Origin: Aldehydirespirator sp965117015
GTDB taxonomy: Bacteria; Actinomycetota; Acidimicrobiia; Acidimicrobiales; Aldehydirespiratoraceae
Reading direction: 5' to 3'
Assembly (NCBI GenBank): GCA_965117015.1
Contig: OZ220747.1
Location: 1,240,001 to 1,304,000 of the forward strand
DNA: 64,000 nucleotides
This document shows, in pieces, positions 1 through 7,654 of the stretch. A program made the position numbers and the translations under genes. Under the pieces are notes generated by a model. The model had not been told where the DNA came from. It searched no databases and saw nothing but the letters and a program-made list of their open reading frames with translations. Numbering within the stretch: the first letter of the stretch is position 1; every line of letters starts with the position of its first letter.

Positions 1-25
1 CACGAACTAACGCCCTTCATGTCTC

Positions 26-53
26 CCCACACCGCCGAGTTCGGCGGTGTGGG
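26..53. terminator. Perfect 11-bp GC-rich hairpin downstream of rplI
   Basis: Bases 26-36 and 43-53 are exact reverse complements around a 6-base loop. The hairpin lies about 125 bases beyond the rplI stop in the direction of transcription. No T-run follows on either strand, so intrinsic termination is only a suggestion. A second small palindrome lies at 79-91 (6-bp arms, 1-base loop). No coding sequence is recognisable in 1-178. Confidence 0.4.
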
Positions 54-178
54 CGCGACGCTAGCGAGGGGGTACGACGCGGGAGTCCCGCCAGCGGGGA
101 TAACCCGGGGGAAATCCCGAGCCTCGGCGGGGAATTAGGGGGATGTCTCGCCCAGCATGTGGACGGCCTGTGGGCGGA

Positions 179-628
179 TCAGTCCTGGGCCGTTACCTCG
201 ACGGTCACCGGCACCTCCACGTCATCGTGCAGCCGGAACAGCACAGTGTGAGAGCCGGTTTCCCTGATGGGTGTCTCCAGGGCTACCGCTTTGCTGTCGA
301 CCACTGCCCCGACCTGGGACTCGACCGCGGCCACGATGTCGACCGGTCCCACCGAGCCGTAGAGGTGCCCGGACTCCGCGGCACGGGCCGACACCGCCAG
401 AACGGCCGGAGCAAGCCTCACCGCGATCTCTTCGGCATCCGCTCGGTCGGCCGCCCGGCGCAGCGCAGCGCTGCGCCGCATCGCTTCGGCCTGGCGCTCC
501 GCGCCGGCCGACGACTTCAGGGCCAGGCCCTTGGGAACGAGATAGTTGCGGGCATAGCCAGCGGCCACATCGCACACGTCGCCCTTGCGGCCCAGCCCGT
601 CCACGTCGGCACGCAGGACGACCTTCAT
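179..628 (-). CDS. rplI: 50S ribosomal protein L9
   Basis: 149 residues, the usual length of bacterial bL9. The N-terminus starts MKVVLRADVDGLGRKGDV and continues with the family signature G-Y-A-R-N-Y-L-V-P-K-G-L-A at about residues 24-36, the rRNA-binding N-lobe. A charged Ala/Arg-rich connecting helix and a C-terminal lobe rich in V and E follow. The ATG overlaps the rpsR stop as ATGA (625-628), so the two are translationally coupled. It is the last gene of the rpsF-ssb-rpsR-rplI operon, the standard bacterial arrangement. Nothing unusual is seen. Confidence 0.97.
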   Translation of the reverse strand: MKVVLRADVDGLGRKGDVCDVAAGYARNYLVPKGLALKSSAGAERQAEAMRRSAALRRAADRADAEEIAVRLAPAVLAVSARAAESGHLYGSVGPVDIVAAVESQVGAVVDSKAVALETPIRETGSHTVLFRLHDDVEVPVTVEVTAQD

Positions 629-1059
629 GCTCGGTCCTCCCCCGCCTCGGCAGTCATGGCATCGACGAGTTCGCTGGTAGCTGCGTCGGCATCGTCGGTT
701 TCCTCCTCGGGGGATGCACCCCCGGGAGGCGGCGCGGACGGGCGCGGCGCCGGGCCGGCCGCACGGGACCGGCCGTCACGGTCCTTGTTCTGGCGCTGAG
801 TCGTGACCCGGTTCGAGTAGGGAACCAGGGCCATCTCGCGAGCCAGCTTGATGGCATCGGCGACGAGCTTCTGCTGCTGGGCGTTGTTGCCGGTTACACG
901 CCGAGCTCGGATCTTGGCCCGCTCGGACATGAACTTCCGCAGCAGCTTCTCGTTCTTCCAGTCGACGTAGGTGATTCCTTCAGTGGTAAGGAAGCTCACC
1001 TTCTTCTTCGCTCGGCGATTGTTGTCGCGGTTCTTGCCCCGCACCTTGGTCTTCGCCAT
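625..1059 (-). CDS. rpsR: 30S ribosomal protein S18 with long acidic C-terminal tail
   Basis: The start is ATG at 1059 (MAKTKVRGKN), preceded by GGGGAG at good spacing; the same frame is open further upstream but unsupported. The S18 core covers about residues 20-80 (ITYVDWKNEKLLRKFMSERA, then RARRVTGNNAQQQKLVADAIKLAREMALVPYS). The protein has 144 residues, against roughly 75-90 for a typical bS18. The extra 60 or so residues are a low-complexity tail rich in Pro, Ala, Glu and Asp, probably disordered. In the 30S subunit S18 pairs with S6, encoded two genes upstream. The tail is unusual but in frame and ends in the ATGA coupling with rplI, which argues against a frameshift. Confidence 0.95.
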   Translation of the reverse strand: MAKTKVRGKNRDNNRRAKKKVSFLTTEGITYVDWKNEKLLRKFMSERAKIRARRVTGNNAQQQKLVADAIKLAREMALVPYSNRVTTQRQNKDRDGRSRAAGPAPRPSAPPPGGASPEEETDDADAATSELVDAMTAEAGEDRA

Positions 1060-1087
1060 TTCTATCTCCCCGTCTTGTGGCCGAGTC

Positions 1088-1564
1088 CTAGAACGGCTCG
1101 TCGCCAGGATCAGCCTGACCGGGCGAACGGCTGTCGCCGCGGCTCGGCGCAGGCCTTGGGGCGCTGTCGCTGCCACCGCGGAAGCCGCCCCCGCGGCCGT
1201 AGTCGCCGCCGGAGGACCGCTCATTCTTGGTGACCGCGGCGGTGGCCCACTTCAAGCTGGGCGCCACATCATCAGCCAGAATCTCGACCTTCGAGCGACG
1301 GTCTCCGCTGTCCGTCTCCCAGCTCCGCTGCTGGAGGGTGCCATAGATGACCACCCGAGCTCCCTTGCGAACCGATTCGGCGACGTTCTCGGCGAGCTGA
1401 CGGAAGCAGGTGACATCGAAGAACGAGACTTCGTCCTCCTGGTCCTGCCGCCTGCGATTCCAAGCCACCCCGAACTGGGCGATGGCCATTCCCGATTGGG
1501 CGAATCGCAGTTCAGGGTCGCGCGTGACGTTTCCCACGACGGTTACGGTGTTGTCGAATCCCAT
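1088..1564 (-). CDS. ssb: Single-stranded DNA-binding protein
   Basis: 158 residues. The N-terminal OB fold (MGFDNTVTVVGNVTRDPELRF) runs to about residue 110 and binds single-stranded DNA as a tetramer. A Gly/Arg/Ser-rich linker then leads to the acidic tip DPGDEPF, the conserved docking tail that recruits replication and repair proteins. GGAGG lies just upstream of the ATG at 1564. It sits between rpsF and rpsR, as in most bacteria, giving co-expression with ribosomal proteins. The 27-base gap to rpsR carries only the rpsR ribosome binding site. Confidence 0.97.
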   Translation of the reverse strand: MGFDNTVTVVGNVTRDPELRFAQSGMAIAQFGVAWNRRRQDQEDEVSFFDVTCFRQLAENVAESVRKGARVVIYGTLQQRSWETDSGDRRSKVEILADDVAPSLKWATAAVTKNERSSGGDYGRGGGFRGGSDSAPRPAPSRGDSRSPGQADPGDEPF

Positions 1565-1581
1565 TGAGGAACCTCCGGATC

Positions 1582-1926
1582 TCAGCCGGCCGCTGCCGGC
1601 GTGGCTTCCGCAAGCAGGCCGCGGCGCTCAGCCTCAGCCTCGGGAAGCCTGAACAGTTTGTGGCGAACGATGTCGTCCGCGAGCCGCAGCCGCCGTTCGG
1701 TGTCAGGAAAACCGGCCGTGTCAGTCACGATCTCCCAGACCACGTACGTGCCTTCGGTCTTGTGGTTGATCTTGTAGGCGAATTTGCGCCGACCCCAGTT
1801 GTCGGTGGACACGATCGTCCCTCCCTCGTCGGTGACGAGGCCGGCCACCTGGGCGATCACGGACTCGACGTCGGCTGTTCCGACATCGGAATCGATGATG
1901 ATCATCAGTTCGTAGGCCCGCAGCAC
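1582..1926 (-). CDS. rpsF: 30S ribosomal protein S6
   Basis: GTG start at 1924-1926, chosen because the S6 N-terminus (LRAYELMIIIDSD) begins right there and a strong GGGAGGTG lies 7-8 bases upstream; the frame stays open to 2205 with no S6 similarity. 114 residues, slightly longer than the usual 95-100, with the extra residues in a C-terminal tail (AEAERRGLLAEATPAAAG). Core motifs include NWGRRKFAYKINHKTEGTYV, the beta strand that packs on S18. It is the first gene of the rpsF-ssb-rpsR-rplI operon; its leader contains two adjacent hairpins. Confidence 0.95.
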   Translation of the reverse strand: MLRAYELMIIIDSDVGTADVESVIAQVAGLVTDEGGTIVSTDNWGRRKFAYKINHKTEGTYVVWEIVTDTAGFPDTERRLRLADDIVRHKLFRLPEAEAERRGLLAEATPAAAG

Positions 1927-2247
1927 GGGCAAGCACCTCCCTCTGGACCCGGCGGAGCCGGGGCCCCTCTCCGGGGCAGGGTTGGGGAATTCTGTGTTGT
2001 CGAACACGGACCGGACCCGAATCGCAATGACCGGAGCCAGTCGTTGTCGGCACGCAGGGTATCGGTCGCGCCCCCCATGCCAACCGACCGATGTGCCATC
2101 CCCAGCCATCCACAACGCCATCCCCAGACGCTTGCCGGGGTTGATGGGACCTGTTTCCCGCTCCTGTTCGCTGCGACCTGAGGGCCGCTCGGGCCACGGC
2201 CTCACCCGTATGAACCGAATTCTTTCGCCTGTCAGCTCGGCCTCTGG
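1927..2247 (-). promoter_or_regulatory. rpsF leader/promoter region with two adjacent hairpins
   Basis: About 320 bases without a gene. On the minus strand just before the rpsF ribosome binding site lie two perfect stem-loops back to back: 1948-1962 (6-bp arms, 3-base loop) and 1963-1977 (5-bp arms, 5-base loop). This is where an S6:S18-binding autoregulatory leader would be expected. I cannot confirm the consensus, so that role is an inference. The panB-proximal part (2157-2245) is a degenerate copy of the dispersed 61-bp element. No convincing -35/-10 pair was found. Confidence 0.4.
2157..2245 (-). repeat. Degenerate copy of the dispersed 61-bp element
   Basis: It starts 2 bases after the panB stop on the minus strand. 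It shares the outer ends of the element and an exact 22-base core (2182-2203) with the copy at 29411-29432, but carries about 28 extra bases between the core and the gene-proximal end. It is on the same strand as panB and lies outside its reading frame, unlike the two intact copies. Confidence 0.7.
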
Positions 2248-3093
2248 TCAGACGCCGGCGACTCCGAGCGCGGCCAACTCGGCCTCCGACAGGTGGTACG
2301 ACTCCTCCAGGGCCGGGAAAGCACCGGAACGAACGTCGTCGGAGAAGCGGCGCACAGCCTCCGTGGCGGTGGTATGCAGATCTGCGTAGCGACGCACGAA
2401 CTTCGGAGCAAGCCTTTGCTCGAACCCCAGCAGATCGTGGTAGACGAGCACCTGACCGTCACAGTGGGGGCCGGCACCAATGCCGATCGTCGGGATCTCG
2501 ATCGCCTCGGTGACCATCTCCGCCACCTGGACGGGAACGCCCTCAAGCACGATGGCGTAGCAACCGGCGTGCGCCAGTGACTTCGCCGCCTGCACCAGCC
2601 GGCGAGCTGCCTCGGCCTTGCGGCCCTGAACCTTGAATCCGCCCATGGCGTGAACCGACTGGGGCGTGAGGCCGATGTGACCCATCACCGGTATCTCAGC
2701 GTCGCAGATGCGTTCGATCATCGGCAGGCGCTTGCGCCCGCCCTCCAGCTTCACCGAATGCGCACCCGCCCTGATGAGTTGCGCCGCGTTGCGGACCGTC
2801 CTGGAGGCGGACACGTGGTAGCTCATCCATGGCAGGTCGCCCACGATGTGGGCATCGGGCTCGGTCCTGGCTACGGCGGCGACGTGGTGGGCCATGTCGT
2901 CGACCGTCACCTGAAGGGTGTCGTCGTAGCCGAGCACGACCATGGCAACGGAATCGCCGACGAGGATGAGGTCGGCGCCCGCCTCGTTCACGACCCGGGC
3001 GCTCGGCGCGTCGTACGCCGTCACCATCACCAGTGGATCGGCCCCGTCTCGAACCTTGCGTACCCGTATGGCGGGCGCGGTGAGCGTGTCCAT
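2248..3093 (-). CDS. panB: 3-methyl-2-oxobutanoate hydroxymethyltransferase (ketopantoate synthesis)
   Basis: 281 residues, normal for PanB. It transfers a hydroxymethyl group from 5,10-methylene-THF to 2-oxoisovalerate to give ketopantoate, the first step of pantothenate and CoA synthesis, in the cytoplasm. Seen: TAYDAPSARVVNEAG near the N-terminus, the metal-binding GDS at 46-48, a conserved Asp in VGDLPWMSY at about 86, VKLEGG at 114-119 and GIGAGPHCDGQVLVYHDLLG near 206-225. The ATG at 3093 is followed directly by family sequence. No other pantothenate gene is nearby. The stop is immediately followed by the degenerate repeat copy. Confidence 0.97.
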   Translation of the reverse strand: MDTLTAPAIRVRKVRDGADPLVMVTAYDAPSARVVNEAGADLILVGDSVAMVVLGYDDTLQVTVDDMAHHVAAVARTEPDAHIVGDLPWMSYHVSASRTVRNAAQLIRAGAHSVKLEGGRKRLPMIERICDAEIPVMGHIGLTPQSVHAMGGFKVQGRKAEAARRLVQAAKSLAHAGCYAIVLEGVPVQVAEMVTEAIEIPTIGIGAGPHCDGQVLVYHDLLGFEQRLAPKFVRRYADLHTTATEAVRRFSDDVRSGAFPALEESYHLSEAELAALGVAGV

Positions 3094-3197
3094 GGGATGC
3101 TCCTTCCCGTCCAGCGCGCTGCGGCTGCCAGCGGTGACCGCAGGCTACCGCCCGCCGCATCACGACCGCAAGCGGGTCACGCGGGTATCGGGAGATG

Positions 3198-3686
3198 TCA
3201 GGCCGAGCGCTTGCCGCCGAGCGTGAACCGGCGCACAAGGTGGTTCCACCCGCAGTCCGTGCAGACCTCGACCACGTACCCGGTCGACAGGCTGGCGCGG
3301 TGCTGCAAGCGCCGCATCTCGGCCAGGGTCGTGACGCAGCGGCCGTGCTTCGGAAGCCGCGAACCGAAGACATACGTCACCTCGACGAGACCCGCGACCG
3401 CGCACACGGGACACCGGCGCCCCGTCGGCTGACCACAGAACTCCGCGTTTCGGTGCAACTCCCGTTGGGCGTCGCAGACCTCGTGTCGACCGAGTTGGCC
3501 CGACTTCCAGGCTCTCAGGGTGGCCGCCCGAGCCAGCCGGTAGTCCACGGCCGCGGTGGTGGATCCCTCCGACGCGGGGACGCTCTCAGCAGCAGCCGTC
3601 GTTCCATCCGGCAGGCCGCTCGCGGCGGCAGCCAGGCTGAACGGATTCGGCTTCACGGTTCGGCACAGTAGTCCGTTGCCCGCCAC
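3198..3686 (-). CDS. DUF5318 family protein (actinobacterial, zinc-ribbon-like)
   Basis: 162 residues. From about residue 46 it matches the DUF5318 pattern as I remember it: VDYRLARAATLRAWKSGQLGRHEVCDA, then CPVC, VTYVFG, a central charged stretch, VEVCTDCGWNHLVR and a final LGG. The paired CPVC and CTDC motifs look like a zinc ribbon. The first 45 residues are low-complexity and overlap the end of the CCA-adding enzyme gene (stop at 3653). A GTG at the VDYRLAR position is an alternative start, so the true protein may be nearer 117 residues. Function unknown; the family is usually found near the actinobacterial origin. Confidence 0.85.
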   Translation of the reverse strand: MAGNGLLCRTVKPNPFSLAAAASGLPDGTTAAAESVPASEGSTTAAVDYRLARAATLRAWKSGQLGRHEVCDAQRELHRNAEFCGQPTGRRCPVCAVAGLVEVTYVFGSRLPKHGRCVTTLAEMRRLQHRASLSTGYVVEVCTDCGWNHLVRRFTLGGKRSA

Positions 3687-4945
3687 CGTTGCAGGGCTTC
3701 CACCGCCTCGGCCTTGCTGGGCGGGCCTTCCTGGAAGGCCCTCTCACGCAGGAACGCAAGGGCGCGACCGACATCCGGACCGGGGTCGAGGCCGAGTACT
3801 GCCATCACTTCGTCGCCGTCGACCGGAAGCGTGAGATTGTCCACATCCTCGACTCTTCGCAGCTCGGTGAGCGTGCCTGCGAAGTCGAGCAGCCGATCAG
3901 TCGACCGGCCGGAGGCCGTGGCCACCGCGATGGCAAAGGCAAGCGCGGCATCCACCGGCGCCGGAGACGAAGCGACGAACCGGCGCACATCGGGCCGGCT
4001 GCTGCCGGTCTCGGCCAATCGGGCCTGGGTCGCGATCAGTGCGGCCGCTGACGAGACCACCGCGTTCGAGCAGCGCAGCCTGCGCAGGCAAGCCGCGGCG
4101 GTCTCAGCCGAGTCGTGTACGAACAACGAGGCCCAGCGGGCCGCCGGCTCGGCGGCCACAGCAGCCGCGATCCGTCCCACTTCCGACGGGTCGTTTCGGC
4201 GAGCCAGGTCTTCGACCACCCGCGCGATCAGGCCGGTGCGGAACAGGAAGCGGAAGCCCTCCGACGGGTCGTCAAGCAGCAGCAGCTTCTCGAACTCGTC
4301 GCGTACCCGCTCCACCGAGACAATGTCCAGCCGGTCGCCCATGGCCTCCACCGCACCGACCAGCGCATCGTCGGGTGCGAGTCCATGGCTGGCAATGAAC
4401 CGAGCCGCCCGCAGCATGCGCAGAGGGTCGTCGCCGAAGGAGACCGCGGGGTCGAGAGGTGTACGCAACACCCCTGCCACCAGGTCGTCCCGCCCGCCGT
4501 GCGGGTCGATCAGGGCGCCGTCGGCCGTGTCGATCGCCATGGCGTTGACGGTGAAGTCACGACGCGCCAGGTCCTGGACCACGTCGTCGCCGAATGCCAC
4601 CACGGGCTTTCGCGACTGCCTCTCATAGCGTTCGGCGCGGTGGGTGGTGATCTCGAAGGCCCGCCCCTCCACGACGCAGCCGATGGTGCCGAACCGCTCG
4701 CCCTGGGTCCAGACCGACGTTGCCGCATCGCTGACGATCCGCCGCACAGTCGCCGGGCGGGCGCCAGTGGTGCAGTCGAGATCCGCTTCAGGGAGGAAAC
4801 GGCCGGCGACAGCCTCTCGCACCACCCCACCCACGAGGTACAGCCGATGTCCGGCTGCATCGAAGAGCCGCTTGAGGCCGGACGCGGCGTCCAGCGCGGC
4901 TGAGAGCGCGTCGCGGGCTTCTTCGCTCACCGTTCGTCGTCGCAA
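3653..4945 (-). CDS. pcnA: CCA tRNA nucleotidyltransferase, HD domain degenerate
   Basis: 430 residues. N-terminal nucleotidyltransferase head: LYLVGGVVREAV (nucleotide grip) followed by ADLDCTTG with the catalytic D-x-D, then FTVNAMAID and PLRMLRAARF, the tRNA-binding region. It adds or repairs the 3' CCA of tRNA. Actinobacterial relatives usually carry a C-terminal HD domain with His-Asp metal ligands. Here the corresponding stretch (RWASLFVHDSAETAAACLRR) lacks a recognisable HHRNV...HDIGK signature, so the HD phosphohydrolase part seems lost or eroded. It overlaps the flanking genes by 34 and 19 bases, which suggests one transcript with the downstream DUF5318 gene. Confidence 0.92.
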   Translation of the reverse strand: MRRRTVSEEARDALSAALDAASGLKRLFDAAGHRLYLVGGVVREAVAGRFLPEADLDCTTGARPATVRRIVSDAATSVWTQGERFGTIGCVVEGRAFEITTHRAERYERQSRKPVVAFGDDVVQDLARRDFTVNAMAIDTADGALIDPHGGRDDLVAGVLRTPLDPAVSFGDDPLRMLRAARFIASHGLAPDDALVGAVEAMGDRLDIVSVERVRDEFEKLLLLDDPSEGFRFLFRTGLIARVVEDLARRNDPSEVGRIAAAVAAEPAARWASLFVHDSAETAAACLRRLRCSNAVVSSAAALIATQARLAETGSSRPDVRRFVASSPAPVDAALAFAIAVATASGRSTDRLLDFAGTLTELRRVEDVDNLTLPVDGDEVMAVLGLDPGPDVGRALAFLRERAFQEGPPSKAEAVEALQRWRATDYCAEP

Positions 4946-5931
4946 GCCGCAAGGCGGGCCGCCGCTTGCACGACCTCCATCCCCGGACCGGAGCTGCTGG
5001 CAGGCTCAGGCCGCAAGTCGAGGCCCAACAATGCTCCGGCCACGGCGTATGACGAGGCCCGTGTGGCTTCCAGGTCGTAGCCGCCCTCGAGCACGGCCAC
5101 AGTTCGTGGCGCCAGCGGCATCAGTTGCCGGACGAAGTCGCCGTAGTCCGACGACGAATAGCACAAGCCCGTTAACGGGTCGGCTCGATGCCCGTCATAG
5201 CCCGCCGATACCAGCAGCCAATCCGGAGCAAACCGCTCGACCGCTGGAATGATCGCTTCGTCCAGCGCGGCCCGCGCCACCTCGCCGGTGGCGCCCGGCG
5301 GCAGCGGCACATTGATTGTGAAGCCCTCTCCTGGGCCGGCGCCCCGCTCGCCGAGCGCTCCCGTGCCCGGATAGAGCGGGTACTGGTGAATCGATGCATA
5401 GAGGACATCGTCACGGCTGAAGAACACGTCTTGGGTGCCGTTGCCGTGGTGGGCGTCAATGTCGACAATGGCGACCCGATGGCCGGCCGCGGCCAGTGAG
5501 GCCGCGGCCACGGCAACCGAGTTGAACAGGCAGAAGCCCATAGACGCCGACGGCGTGGCGTGATGTCCCGGCGGCCGCACGATGCAGTAGGCCTCGGCTT
5601 CGGTGCCGCCGGCTCCGAGCTGCTCCACAGCCGACAGCACCGCTCCGGCCGCGAGCAGTGCTGCGTCCAGGCTGGCCGCGCCCATGGGAGTGTCGGCATC
5701 CAGGTGGCCGCCACCGTGCTCAGCGAGCGTTACGACCCGGTCGATCATCTCCGGACGGTGCACCAGCTCCAACTCCGACCGTTCCGCCGGCCTCGGCGCG
5801 CGGCTGTCCGAGAGCAGCTCGGCGTCCACCGCAGTCACCCCGGCCAGGGCGGCTCTCAAGCGGTCAGGCCTCTCGGGATGCCGGAAGCCGGTGTCGTGGT
5901 CGAGGAAACGCTCGTCGGTGATCACCAGCAC
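4927..5931 (-). CDS. Histone deacetylase-family zinc hydrolase (AcuC/acetylpolyamine amidohydrolase-like)
   Basis: About 334 residues from the GTG at 5931. The frame is open to 6405, but that part only mirrors the opposite-strand GNAT gene. Seen: RHPERPDRL near 18-24; RPPGHHAT with the catalytic His pair at 123-124; IVDIDAHHGNG with zinc ligands Asp159 and His161; a third Asp in SAGYDGHRADPL; and EGGYD carrying the transition-state Tyr. These define an intact class II-like deacetylase that removes acetyl groups from lysine or small acetylated amines. It overlaps the CCA-enzyme gene by 19 bases. The substrate cannot be told from sequence. The start is uncertain because no strong ribosome binding site is seen. 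Confidence 0.9.
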   Translation of the reverse strand: MLVITDERFLDHDTGFRHPERPDRLRAALAGVTAVDAELLSDSRAPRPAERSELELVHRPEMIDRVVTLAEHGGGHLDADTPMGAASLDAALLAAGAVLSAVEQLGAGGTEAEAYCIVRPPGHHATPSASMGFCLFNSVAVAAASLAAAGHRVAIVDIDAHHGNGTQDVFFSRDDVLYASIHQYPLYPGTGALGERGAGPGEGFTINVPLPPGATGEVARAALDEAIIPAVERFAPDWLLVSAGYDGHRADPLTGLCYSSSDYGDFVRQLMPLAPRTVAVLEGGYDLEATRASSYAVAGALLGLDLRPEPASSSGPGMEVVQAAARLAACDDER

Positions 5932-5967
5932 GGTCCGGATCGTACCTGGTGCCTCCCACTCGATTAG

Positions 5968-6717
5968 GTGAGAGCGGCGCGTATCGTGGCGGCCCATGCG
6001 ACGCCTGAGTTCGTGGCGCTGACTTCGGTAAGGATCGGTTCGGCGCGATTTCGCGTCGGTCCCTGGCAGGGCCAGCATGATGTGGCGTACCTCGCCCCGG
6101 TCACCGCCGCTTCGACTCTCGCACCCCCAGTGTTGGGCTCCCTGCGGGATCGGCTCCGGCATCAGGGCTTCAGGTCCGTCATTACTGCTGCCGTTGCCCC
6201 GCCGGCGCGCGATTGGCTTATCGACGACGGCTTCAGCATCCGGGCCGAGCTCACCGCCCTGAGCCGGGATCTGGACGTCTCCCGAAGGCTGGCCCATCCT
6301 GGCGGCCGGACCCAAAGGGCCCGCCGTCGCGATCTGGACGGCGTTCTGCGGGTTGATGCCGGGGCCTTTCCCCCGTTCTGGCGACTCGACGCCGAGGGTC
6401 TCCACGAGGCCCGCACCGCCACACCGTCAAGTCGATGGCGAGTGATTCGAAGCCCCGCGGTGACTGCCTACAGCATCACGGGACGAGCGGGGCCGATGGG
6501 CTACTTGCAGCGCCTGGCGGTGGCAACCGACTCCCACGGCCGGGGCATGGGCACGCTGCTGGTCTTGGACGCACTGAACTGGCTGCAACGCCGAGGTGCG
6601 CAGACCGCGCTGGTCAACACCCCGCCCGACAACGAGCGAGCCCTCGCGCTCTACCAGCGGTGCGGGTTCCGTGTGGAGCCCGACCGACTCGCAGTCCTGC
6701 ACCGCGACCTCACCTGA
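5968..6717 (+). CDS. GNAT-family N-acetyltransferase
   Basis: 249 residues from a GTG at 5968 without a good ribosome binding site; a later GTG (5986) is possible. The acetyl-CoA-binding motif A is in the C-terminal half: LQRLAVATDSHGRGMGTLLV, with the pyrophosphate loop at residues 190-195, followed by NERALALYQRCGF, the motif B region. The N-terminal half resembles no domain I can name and may be a degenerate second GNAT fold. It is divergent from the deacetylase-like gene 36 bases away, so an acetylase and a deacetylase share one short intergenic region. Any functional pairing is speculation. Confidence 0.85.
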   Translation: MRAARIVAAHATPEFVALTSVRIGSARFRVGPWQGQHDVAYLAPVTAASTLAPPVLGSLRDRLRHQGFRSVITAAVAPPARDWLIDDGFSIRAELTALSRDLDVSRRLAHPGGRTQRARRRDLDGVLRVDAGAFPPFWRLDAEGLHEARTATPSSRWRVIRSPAVTAYSITGRAGPMGYLQRLAVATDSHGRGMGTLLVLDALNWLQRRGAQTALVNTPPDNERALALYQRCGFRVEPDRLAVLHRDLT

Positions 6718-6779
6718 CCCCTGCTACCGTCGCTCAGGGAGGCATCAGCCTTCCACAACCAGCGATACGAGGAGCTGAC

Positions 6780-7628
6780 ATGGCCGTTGGCATCGTCACC
6801 GACAGTTCCTGCGACCTCGGCGACGCCGAACTCGACGGGCTTGATGTGCAGATCGTCCCGTTGTTCATCCGTTTCGGAACCGACGAGTTCGTCGACCGCG
6901 AGCAGATCGCGGTGGAGGACTTCTATCAGCGGATGGCGGCCGCCGAGGAGTTGCCGCAGACCGCGGCGCCGCCGCCCGGGCGCTTCGAACAGGCCTTCCG
7001 GCGGTGCTTGGACGCCGGCTCCGAGGCTGTGGTGTGCATCAACCTGTCTGCGGCCATCTCGGCCACGATGCAATCGGCAGTGCAGGCTGCCGATGCCATC
7101 CGAGCTGAAGACGGCGGCGCCGACATCCGGGTGCTGGACAGCCGGTCGGTGACGGCCGGGCTGGGCACCATGGTGCTGCAGGCGGCTCGCATGGCCGTCG
7201 ATGGCGCCGGCGCCGACGCGATCGAGAGATTCGTGGCGGACGCCTCCGAGCGAACCCACGTCTTCGGCACCCTCGACACCCTGGAGAACCTCCGCAAGGG
7301 GGGGCGCATCGGCGGCGCTCAGGCCCTGCTCGGCTCGATGTTGTCGATCAAGCCCATCGTCGATATTTCCAGCGGCGAGGTGGCAGAGGCGGCCAAGCAA
7401 CGGACCCGGCGCAAGGCGCTCGGGTGGCTGCGCGACACGGTGAGAGCGGCTGCGCCGGTAGAACACCTCGCGGTCATGCACGGCGAGGCTCCCGACGTGG
7501 ACGACTTCCGCGCGATGCTGGCCGAAGTGCACTCCGGCGACATCCGGGTCTGCAAGGTCGGACCGGTCGTGGGCACACACGCCGGTCAGGGCGTACTGGG
7601 CATGGCGTACCAGGTTCCAGGGGCTTAA
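6780..7628 (+). CDS. DegV family fatty-acid-binding protein
   Basis: 282 residues from the ATG at 6780, preceded by GAGGAG; the open frame extends further upstream without similarity. DegV hallmarks: N-terminal VGIVTDSSCDL, a PLFIRFG strand, QTAAPPPGRFEQAF in the place of the usual S-Q-P-S/T loop, INLSAAISATMQSA, DSRSVTAGLGTMV, and FGTLDTLENLRKGGRIGG then LLGSMLSIKPI. DegV/FakB proteins bind fatty acids and present them to the kinase FakA for phospholipid synthesis. No FakA or RecG gene is visible. The ECF sigma gene starts 26 bases after its stop. Confidence 0.93.
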   Translation: MAVGIVTDSSCDLGDAELDGLDVQIVPLFIRFGTDEFVDREQIAVEDFYQRMAAAEELPQTAAPPPGRFEQAFRRCLDAGSEAVVCINLSAAISATMQSAVQAADAIRAEDGGADIRVLDSRSVTAGLGTMVLQAARMAVDGAGADAIERFVADASERTHVFGTLDTLENLRKGGRIGGAQALLGSMLSIKPIVDISSGEVAEAAKQRTRRKALGWLRDTVRAAAPVEHLAVMHGEAPDVDDFRAMLAEVHSGDIRVCKVGPVVGTHAGQGVLGMAYQVPGA

Positions 7629-7654
7629 GGCCCCTCTGTCGGGAGCCGGTTTCG

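Noticed and set aside
54..178. Riboswitch in the G-rich stretch at the left edge
   Set aside because: Several short palindromes are present but no conserved riboswitch core could be recognised, and the gene it might serve lies outside the window.
5932..6405. N-terminal extension of the deacetylase-like protein (158 codons)
   Set aside because: It mirrors the GNAT gene on the other strand, and family similarity begins only at the GTG at 5931.
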